Positions 50,659 to 57,446 of a stretch of 64,000 nucleotides of DNA are shown one piece after another. The translations under genes and the position numbers were made by a program. The notes under the pieces were generated by a model. The model saw only the letters and a list, made by a program, of their open reading frames with translations, was not told the origin of the DNA and ran no database searches. Location of the stretch: NCBI GenBank assembly GCA_965218555.1, contig OZ244625.1:124001-188000 (forward strand). Direction: 5' to 3'. How positions within the stretch are numbered: position 1 is the first letter of the stretch; each line of letters begins with the position of its first letter. This DNA comes from JAPPLB01 sp965218555. GTDB taxonomy: Bacteria; Acidobacteriota; Terriglobia; Bryobacterales; UBA6623.

Positions 50659-50932
50659 GCTTGACATAGCCGCCGTGCGCGACTTGGACCAGCTCGACCG
50701 ACAGGCGGCCCGCCGCATCCTTGCCTTTCTGCATGGCCGCGTTGCCGCGCTGGACGATCCGCGCAGCATCGGCGAGGTCCTCAAGGGTTTCAAGGGTTCC
50801 AAGCTAGGCGAGTTTTGGAAGTACGCCGCCGTGCGGAGGGCAGGCGATTACCGCATTATCGCCCGCATCCAGGACGACGCTTTGCAGGTGCTCGCGGTGA
50901 GGGTCGGGAGCCGTGACAAGGTGTACCGTTGA
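50642..50932 (+). CDS. RelE/ParE-superfamily toxin
   Basis: A 96-residue basic protein: AWKVELDIAAVRDLDQLDRQAARRILAFLHGRV, then LKGFKGSKLGEFWKYAAVRRAGDYRIIARIQDDALQVLAVRVGSRDKVYR. This is the RelE fold with the usual C-terminal R-x-GDYRII..I and V-VGxRxxVYR strands. RelE-type members cut mRNA on the ribosome, ParE-type inhibit gyrase; Arg in GDYRI and the terminal YR favour RelE. It starts inside the antitoxin gene, the classic type II arrangement. No motif appears damaged. Confidence 0.87.
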   Translation: MAWKVELDIAAVRDLDQLDRQAARRILAFLHGRVAALDDPRSIGEVLKGFKGSKLGEFWKYAAVRRAGDYRIIARIQDDALQVLAVRVGSRDKVYR

Positions 50933-51320
50933 GCGCCCACTGATCTGAGGCGATGAGCTTGGCCGCCTGCCGCGAGAGGCGTTGGAGCACCGCAATCAGC
51001 CCGACGAGATCGAGCGCAGCGATCCGGAGTGAGACTATGGCCCCAGCCTATAGCCTGTAATCGTATCTTGCACCCCATGCCGGACAAACGAGCGCTGGAA
51101 ACCAGATGATGACTTTTCTCCCAAGGATCGGCGCTGGCTTCGGCAAACCCAACAACCACAACCTGAGGTTCACATGTAGATGGACTCCGACAGGGCGCCG
51201 CGTACCCGTCGAGAGCCGACGCCCCTGCGTTGAGGTCGACGGCGGCGACTTCAACTGATGGTCCCAAAGGGCCGCCGGTGCGCCTTGCCGTTACAATGGG
51301 GACCGATTCAGGAAGTTGCT
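50933..51320. other. Intergenic stretch without recognised features
   Basis: About 390 bases between the toxin gene and the M42 peptidase gene. Only short frames without family motifs are present; an AGGAAG precedes the next start codon. Confidence 0.45.
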
Positions 51321-52472
51321 ATGCACAACATTTGCCGGCTGCTATCGGTGCTCCTTCTGACAGTCACGTTTGCTTGGCCGCAGAATGACACCCTCGACTC
51401 CGTCGAGAGGCTTCTCAAGGAACTCACTGAAGCACACGGTCCGAGCGGGTACGAAGGCCCGGTCCGCCGGATCATGCGCCGCGAGTTCACTCCGCTCGCC
51501 GACGACATCCAGACCGACGGCCTCGGTTCGCTCATCGCACGGATCGACGGCCGCTCGGACATCCGGGTCATGATGGCCGCGCACATGGACGAGGTCGGCA
51601 TGTTGGTCCGCCGCATCCGACCCGACGGCTACCTTACCTTCCAGACCATTGGCGGATGGCTGGGCCAGGCACTCATCAACCAGCGCTACATCATCATGAC
51701 GCGCAGCGGGCCTGTTCGCGGCATCACCGGTCTCAAGACGCCCCATGTCACGCCGCAAAGTGAACGGCCTCATCTTCACGAGCGCAACCGCATCTTTATC
51801 GACGTCGGCGCCCGCGATCAACGCGACGCCGAAGAGCGCCTGGGCATCCGTCCGGGCGACCCGATCGCACCGGACAGTCCGTTCATGAAGCTCAACGACC
51901 CGAAGCTCTACGTCGGCAAGGCCTGGGACGACCGGATCGGCCTCGCCGTCGAGATCGAGGTGCTCAAGCGCCTGAGGCGCCATCCACCTCCGAACACTGT
52001 TTTCGCCGTTGCCACCGTGCAGGAAGAGGTCGGCCTGCGCGGCGCGCAAACGAGCAGCAACATCGTCAAACCCGACATCGGCATCAGCATCGAGGTCGGG
52101 GTCGCCGCCGACTACCCTTTCATTACTCAGGACCAGGCTCAGGAGCGCCTCGGAGCCGGGCCCGGTATTTTCCTGCACGACAGCTCGATGATCCCCAACG
52201 TCAAGTTTCGCGATTTCGTGGCCGACCTTGCTGAGAGCGAGGGCATCCCGCTGCAGTTTGAAGTCCTTTCAGGTTACGGAGAAGACGGCGCCATGATGCA
52301 GCGAGCCCACGGCGGCGCACCTTCGATCAACATCACCGTCCCGACACGCTACCTTCACAACCACAACGGCGTCCTGCACCGTAATGATTTCGCCCGGGCT
52401 GTCGACCTCGTCGAGCACATCATCCGGCGCCTCGATCCCGCGACCGTCGAACGGCTGAAAAGCTTTGACTGA
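51321..52472 (+). CDS. Secreted M42-family aminopeptidase
   Basis: A 383-residue metalloaminopeptidase. The ATG at 51321 follows AGGAAG and starts a signal peptide (ICRLLSVLLLTVTFAWPQ); the longer frame upstream has no match. Metal ligands and catalytic residues of the M42 (glutamyl aminopeptidase/endoglucanase M) family are visible: VMMAAHMDEVGML, GKAWDDRIGLAVEIEVL, the EE pair in VATVQEEVGLRGA, and the His of NHNGVLHRND. M42 enzymes form large tetrahedral particles, usually in the cytosol; the presence of a signal peptide makes this a probable periplasmic variant. It precedes a membrane M50 peptidase gene by about 120 bases. Confidence 0.88.
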   Translation: MHNICRLLSVLLLTVTFAWPQNDTLDSVERLLKELTEAHGPSGYEGPVRRIMRREFTPLADDIQTDGLGSLIARIDGRSDIRVMMAAHMDEVGMLVRRIRPDGYLTFQTIGGWLGQALINQRYIIMTRSGPVRGITGLKTPHVTPQSERPHLHERNRIFIDVGARDQRDAEERLGIRPGDPIAPDSPFMKLNDPKLYVGKAWDDRIGLAVEIEVLKRLRRHPPPNTVFAVATVQEEVGLRGAQTSSNIVKPDIGISIEVGVAADYPFITQDQAQERLGAGPGIFLHDSSMIPNVKFRDFVADLAESEGIPLQFEVLSGYGEDGAMMQRAHGGAPSINITVPTRYLHNHNGVLHRNDFARAVDLVEHIIRRLDPATVERLKSFD

Positions 52473-52593
52473 ATCTCCGACTCACCGCGTTGCGACGCGG
52501 GGCCGTAGTTCCCACCGCGCCGACCGATCCGCAATGCAGATGCAGGACAGTGCTCGTCCCGGCCGCAGGCGCGCCGGCCGCCTCTTCTGACCC

Positions 52594-53301
52594 ATGCTTG
52601 ACCCCGAGATCATGGCCCTGGCGCCGATCTGGTACGTCGTCTTTCTGCTCTCGCTGACTTGCCACGAGGCCGCACACGCCCTCGCTGCAGACTGGGGCGG
52701 GGACCCGACCGCCGCGCTCGGCGGCCAAGTGACCCTGAACCCCTTGCCGCATGTTCGGCGAGAACCCTTCGGCACGATTCTGGTGCCCATTCTTTCACTG
52801 GTTCTGGGCGGCTGGATGATCGGCTGGGCAAGCGCCCCTTTTGACCCTTACTGGCAACAGCGGTATCCCCGCCGAGCGGCTTGGATGGCATTGGCCGGGC
52901 CGGCGGCGAATCTCATTCTGGTTATCATCGCGGCCCTCGCCATCCACATCGGCATGGCATTGGGCTACTTCAGCCCCCCCATGTCCGCGGGCTTCACGCA
53001 CATCGTCGATGCCGAGCAGGGCGGAGTGGCCGAAGCCCTCGCTCCATTTCTCAGCCTGCTTTTCTCGCAGAACCTTCTGCTGATGTCATTCAATCTGATT
53101 CCGGTCGCGCCACTCGACGGCGCCACTGTGATCGGCCTGTTCGTCAGTGAGAGCACCGCCCTCAAGATCTACGACTTCATGCGCCAACCCGGCATGTCGT
53201 TGCTTGGCCTCGTCATCGCGTGGAAGCTTTTCGGCGAGATCTTCTCCCCGCTCTTCTGGTTTGCGATGAGCGTGCTCTACACCGGTGTTACTTATGGCTG
53301 A
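52594..53301 (+). CDS. Site-2 protease-like M50 membrane peptidase
   Basis: A 235-residue polytopic protein. The first span contains the zinc motif HExxH (CHEAAHALAADWGGDPTA), followed by GGQVTLNPLPHV, a second hydrophobic hairpin (GTILVPILSLVLGG), AWMALAGPAANLILVIIAALAIHIGMAL and the third-ligand region NLIPVAPLDGA (Asp of the NxxPxxPLDG motif). The order matches the minimal M50/site-2 protease group similar to SpoIVFB-like and YwhC-like proteins, without CBS or PDZ domains. It probably cleaves membrane-anchored substrates, which are unknown. The gene follows the M42 peptidase gene on the same strand. Confidence 0.9.
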   Translation: MLDPEIMALAPIWYVVFLLSLTCHEAAHALAADWGGDPTAALGGQVTLNPLPHVRREPFGTILVPILSLVLGGWMIGWASAPFDPYWQQRYPRRAAWMALAGPAANLILVIIAALAIHIGMALGYFSPPMSAGFTHIVDAEQGGVAEALAPFLSLLFSQNLLLMSFNLIPVAPLDGATVIGLFVSESTALKIYDFMRQPGMSLLGLVIAWKLFGEIFSPLFWFAMSVLYTGVTYG

Positions 53302-53675
53302 GGCCGGCGCGACACGATGCTCTCTACTTCGCAGCATGATCGTAGACCCAAAGCGGCTTTCATGCCGCTCACAGCGCCATCCCAACCAAGCCTGGGCTGC
53401 ATGATGCATCACCTTGTGAGGCGAATTGCGTGAGAGGGCCGTCAGGAAGAGGCGCAGGCCGCTTGGGGCGCGGACGTGTACTTGACCCTGTTGCATTGAG
53501 CACGGCAAGCAAGCGCAACGAAGTCATGGCGGCCGGGCCTATTCGCGCCGCGACCCCGAAGGCCACATCTGTAACTTCGGGGACCTACGATCCCTGGACT
53601 CCCGAATAGTGCCCGCTGTCAACCGTCCTTGGCCAAGTCGATGGACCATTCCCTGACAGAAGGCAAGCCCTCGGG
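53302..53675. other. Intergenic stretch without recognised features
   Basis: About 370 bases between the M50 gene and the coiled-coil gene (convergent). No RNA gene, repeat or family motif was seen. Confidence 0.45.
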
Positions 53676-54134
53676 CTAGCCGATGACGGCCTTGTAGAGC
53701 AGGCCAAACACGGTGGTGGCCAACAGGCCGATCAGCGGCCAGATCACCTTTTGCAGCGTGTCAATTCGGCTTCCCAGCGCGTCGACCCGGCTTCCCAGCG
53801 CCTCGATCTGGCTCCCCACGGCGTCAATGCGAGCGCCCTGGGCTATCACCTCGGAGCGGATCTCAGCATTCTCAGCCTTCAATTCGGTCCTGAGCTCATT
53901 GACCTCAGTCTTCAATTCAGTCCTGAGCTCACTGTTGTCAGTCTTCAATTCAGCCCTGAACTCAGTGAACTCAGCCTTCAACCCGGCGAACTGGGCTTCA
54001 ACGACAGCGATGACGTTCTGCCCGGCTTCGTGGCGGACTTCCTCAGCGGCTTCGTAGGCCAGGTCGGGGTCCACGTCCACGCTGCGCAGAGCGCGGAAGA
54101 CGGCGCTGGGAGCGGGTTGCGTCGGAGTTGCCAC
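53676..54134 (-). CDS. Coiled-coil protein with a C-terminal membrane anchor
   Basis: A 152-residue protein. Residues about 10-45 form a short helical head (FRALRSVDVDPDLAYEAAEEV). Residues 46-130 are a long coiled coil built of near-repeats (FRAELKTDNSELRTELKTE, VNELRTELKAENAEIRSE, then IDAVGSQIEALGSRVDALGSRIDTL with exact heptad repetition). A membrane span follows at 132-150 (VIWPLIGLLATTVFGLLYKAV). It resembles the DUF1640-like coiled-coil proteins that recur in bacterial genomes, with the bulk facing the cytoplasm. The regular repeats show up as repeated blocks in the DNA. Function unknown. It is divergent from an ankyrin lipoprotein gene. Confidence 0.75.
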   Translation of the reverse strand: MATPTQPAPSAVFRALRSVDVDPDLAYEAAEEVRHEAGQNVIAVVEAQFAGLKAEFTEFRAELKTDNSELRTELKTEVNELRTELKAENAEIRSEVIAQGARIDAVGSQIEALGSRVDALGSRIDTLQKVIWPLIGLLATTVFGLLYKAVIG

Positions 54135-54359
54135 AGGCGGCCTCCACTATAGCACTCGCAGGGATCTCCAGCGCTCTCCGGTGGTGTTCCTGGACGCGGT
54201 GCTTATCTCTTCCGGGAACTTGCCTTCCGTCCCGGCATCCTGCCCCTGGAAACTCCCGGTCCTCAAGCACAAGCAAACCAAGGAGATCGAAGGGGCGGCC
54301 CGCCAACGCAAGGCGGCTGGGGCGGGGAGGCCGCTTGCTCGAGGCTTATACTGGGAGCA

Positions 54360-55055
54360 GTGACGACGCCAACGAGATCGCTGACCGCCCTCGCGGTTCT
54401 GGCGCTGGCCGGCTGCAACATCCCGGTTTCGACGGACGCCGCACCGGCCCTTGACTGCGCCGACTGGAACTCGGAAGAGTATTTCCGGGCGGCCACGGTC
54501 GAGGATGTGACCGCTTGCCTTGCGTCCGGGGCAGACATCAAGACGCGAAGCACGCTTGGCAGTACGCCTCTGCATCGGGCGGCCTTTTACAACCAGAATC
54601 CCGCCGTCTTCGCCGCCCTGCTGGACGCTGGCGCGGACCCCATGGCGAGGAGCATGTGGGGCAACACGCCCCTGCATTATGCGGCCTTCAGGAACGAGCA
54701 CCCCGCCGTCGTGGCTGCGCTCCTCGACGCCGGCGCGGACCCCATGGCACGGAACGAGCTCGGCTGGACGCCCCTGCATTGGGCAGCCCGGTACAACCAG
54801 AATCCCGCCGTCATCAGCACGCTCCTGGACGCCGGCCCGGACATCGAGGCACGGGACGAGCTTGGCCAAACTCCCCTGCATGATGCGGCCGCGGGCAACG
54901 AGAATCCCGCCGTCATCACCGCGCTCCTTGACGCCGGCGCGGATCCCAAGGCGCGGGATGGGAACGGCAAGACGACTTGGCACTACGCCGAGGACAACGA
55001 GGCGCTCAAGGACACCGACGTCTACTGGCGCTTGAACGAAGCGCGGTTCCGGTAA
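54360..55055 (+). CDS. Ankyrin-repeat lipoprotein
   Basis: A 231-residue protein from a GTG start. A lipoprotein signal ends in the lipobox LALAGC (Cys about 19). The mature part carries five ankyrin repeats at about 45-215, four of them nearly identical: GSTPLHRAAFYNQNPAVFAALLDAGADP, GNTPLHYAAFRNEHPAVVAALLDAGADP, GWTPLHWAARYNQNPAVISTLLDAG and GQTPLHDAAAGNENPAVITALLDAGADP. The repeated NxxPAV block in each is a distinctive subtype. It is presumably anchored in the periplasm and binds a partner protein, which cannot be named. The DNA-level similarity of the repeats suggests recent expansion. Confidence 0.85.
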   Translation: MTTPTRSLTALAVLALAGCNIPVSTDAAPALDCADWNSEEYFRAATVEDVTACLASGADIKTRSTLGSTPLHRAAFYNQNPAVFAALLDAGADPMARSMWGNTPLHYAAFRNEHPAVVAALLDAGADPMARNELGWTPLHWAARYNQNPAVISTLLDAGPDIEARDELGQTPLHDAAAGNENPAVITALLDAGADPKARDGNGKTTWHYAEDNEALKDTDVYWRLNEARFR

Positions 55056-55472
55056 AGCGGCCGGCCCCGCGGTTTGCGGTTTCGCTTCCGGGTTACCGGC
55101 CCGCGGATGAAGACTCGATCACGCGGGAGGAATTTGGAGGGGCTGTTGGGGTAAGGGGAATCAAAGCGGCATCCGTCAAACGGGCAAGGTCCGGCGAAGT
55201 ACGGCAGAGTGCCGGTTGAATGTCAAGGCGGGACTCCCGGAAGCGACCCGGATCGTAGACATGCGGGCACGCCAGGCAGCATGTCCGGGATGAATCCAAG
55301 CCCCGGACCGCGTTGCCATCTACGGACTTCACCTCCATCCGGTATCCCGTGCAAGACCTCGCGCGCCCTCGGTTGACTCGGGGAAAACCCGGGCAAGGCC
55401 GGGGACTCGATAACCTGATATCAGCGCCTGCCGTGAAACTGACTGCCATGGCGAATTGAGAAGAAGCAAGCG
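55056..55472. other. Intergenic stretch without recognised features
   Basis: About 415 bases. No gene family motif or RNA gene was recognised on either strand. Confidence 0.45.
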
Positions 55473-56302
55473 ATGACCGACAACGAAACCCCGGATATCC
55501 CCACGCCCACCTACACGATGGGCTACAGCGACGAGTTCCAGATGATGCCAACCGCCGGAACGCGAGGATCAATGCCGCTCATCTGCTCCCGCACCTCGAG
55601 CCCGGGCTCCGCGTGCTCGACCTCGGATGTGGTCCGGGAACGATCTCGGTAGGGCTGGCAGAAGCAGTGGAACCCGGAGATCTGCACGGCATCGACATGG
55701 AGGAGTCCCAGGTCGAGATGGCTCGCGCCGCCACCTCGGCCGGTGGGCACAGCAATGCGTTTTTTCAGACAGGCGAAGTGACGGATCTTCCCTTCGAGGA
55801 CAAGTCCTTCGATGTCGTCCGCAGCCACGCCCTGCTCATGCACATTCCAGATACACGGGCCGTCCTGGCCGAGGTGAAGCGGGTGCTGAAGCCCGGGGGG
55901 CTCATCTCCGGCCGCGAAATGATCGGCTCCTCGTCGTTTGCCGAACCCGAACTCGGTGGCCTTGGCGATGTATGGACGACGTTTATGAACCTTCTCGAGG
56001 CCAACCGAGTTCACCCCCAGATGGGAAAGGAGCTGAAGCGGAGGTTTCTCGAGGCCGGGTTTTCGGGCATCCATGCGAGCGCATCCTTCGAGTTCTACAG
56101 CACGGCTGAGGATGTCGCCTTCTTTCACGCTTTTGCCGGGGGCTGGTTCTTCTCACCCGATACCAGGGAGACGGCCTCGAAACACGGGCTGGCGACTCGG
56201 GAGCAGTTCGAAGATTGGCGCCGCATGATGGACGAATGGAAAGACACTCCCGGTGCATTCGCAGCCGTGGCCTGGGGAGAGGCGATCGGACGCAAGCTGT
56301 AG
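55473..56302 (+). pseudogene. SAM-dependent methyltransferase (UbiE-like), broken by a single missing base
   Basis: The first frame starts TDNETPDIPTPTYTMGYSDEFQMM and is then out of phase. From 55550 a second frame continues NRRNARINAAHLLPHLEPGLRVLDLGCGPGTISVGLAEAVEPGDLHGIDME, VTDLPFEDKSFDVVRSHALLMHIPD, VLKPGGLISGREM, a full class I methyltransferase core with motif I VLDLGCGPG, and a normal C-terminal half. One base lost at about 55548 explains the split. A GTG at 55613 could start a product that lacks the N-terminal helix but keeps the SAM site. Apart from this break the gene is intact, so a recent mutation or sequence error is likely. Intact length would be about 276 residues. Confidence 0.78.
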
Positions 56303-56413
56303 CATCGCCCGCTCGATGCGTTGCGACGGGCCGCCGTTTGCCCACGGAGTCGCCGGCGCCTCGACCACAGCGAAGAAGGCGGTATTCGACTTGAAAGACC
56401 ACCCGATTTATTT

Positions 56414-57130
56414 TCAGGACAGCCAGTTCAGGACTTCTCTGGTGCCCATTGTGATTCCCCAGACGCGCCGAAACATGAGCATGGCTGCCTCATGGCTGCC
56501 GGGGTCGATGGTTGTGCAGGCGTCGTCGACGATGATCACCTGGAAACCCCGGTCCGCTGCATCGAGGGCCGTCGTGAATACGCACATGTCGGAAGCGATC
56601 CCGGCGATCACAAGCGTCTCCATCTTCATGTTGCGGAGGTGGAGATCCAACCCTGTCGAGTGGAAAGCGCTGCTGGTGTTTTTGTCGAGAATGAGTTCGC
56701 CGGGTCGAGGATCGAGCCTCGTATCGATTTGATGGTCGGCTGTGCCTGCCGCGGCCAAGTGACCGCATTGGCCACGCGAGGCGTTGAGTGCAGCCTGCTC
56801 ACGGCTTCTACGGCGTTCGGCCAAATCCGACCCGTCCGGCAGCAGATTTCCATGGCGGGTAAAGATCACGCGTCGACCGAGACGGCGGAACTCCGAAAGG
56901 AGCGCCCGTGTCTGATCGACCACCTTCTCGACCCGGTCGCGATACTTGTCAAAGAGTTGGGGATCGTGCAACTTCAAACTGTGCACGAGCGCGCCGCTCG
57001 GGGCGATGCAGTAGTTCTGCATGTCAATGACACACAAAGCCGTCTTTTCTTGATCCAGCGCCAGGTCGAAGCTCAGGCGGGAGCTGGGCCATTGCTCGTC
57101 GTCCAGGAAACGGATGGTCTTACCGGGCAT
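56414..57130 (-). CDS. Isochorismatase-like cysteine hydrolase
   Basis: A 238-residue hydrolase of the isochorismatase/nicotinamidase superfamily. The catalytic triad is visible: Asp36 in LCVIDMQNY, Lys in GELILDKNTSSAFHSTGLDLHLR, and Cys in VIAGIASDMCVFTTALDAADRGFQVIIVDDAC. The cis-peptide segment (AGIASDMCV) and the C-terminal strand are as expected. Members cleave amides, N-carbamoyl compounds or vinyl ethers; the long insertion before the lysine and PDGSDLAERRRSR point to the amidohydrolase-type rather than a nicotinamidase, but the substrate is unknown. No signal peptide. It is convergent with the frameshifted methyltransferase. Confidence 0.87.
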   Translation of the reverse strand: MPGKTIRFLDDEQWPSSRLSFDLALDQEKTALCVIDMQNYCIAPSGALVHSLKLHDPQLFDKYRDRVEKVVDQTRALLSEFRRLGRRVIFTRHGNLLPDGSDLAERRRSREQAALNASRGQCGHLAAAGTADHQIDTRLDPRPGELILDKNTSSAFHSTGLDLHLRNMKMETLVIAGIASDMCVFTTALDAADRGFQVIIVDDACTTIDPGSHEAAMLMFRRVWGITMGTREVLNWLS

Positions 57131-57446
57131 GGCGCCCTCCTTCCGAGGAGTAAGGCTATCTGGAATCCAAGCCTGTTGGCAAGAGCCGTGTCAGCGCCGG
57201 CGGTAGAAATGTTGATTCCATGACAAAAACCTCAGCGATGGAGACTCCGTGATTCGCAGGCCGGCAATATGCTCGGACAGCAGATTCATTGGCCGTTGAG
57301 GTTGGGAGAGGCCGCACGTGGCGCCGGTTAATTCTCAAGATAGGCCCGCCCGGCGCAGCCTGTCACACACGACACCGGAACAGTCGCCGACCCCGAACCG
57401 TATAATCGGAAAGTTGCCGCGCCTTCGCGCGCATGAGGTGTCTTCC
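57131..57446. other. Divergent intergenic region without recognised features
   Basis: About 315 bases between the isochorismatase-like and M16 peptidase start codons. Both promoters should lie here, but I see no near-consensus pair. Confidence 0.4.

Noticed and set aside
55093..55572. Minus-strand frame of 159 codons
   Set aside because: Arg/Ser-rich composition, overlaps the start of the methyltransferase gene, and no family motif.
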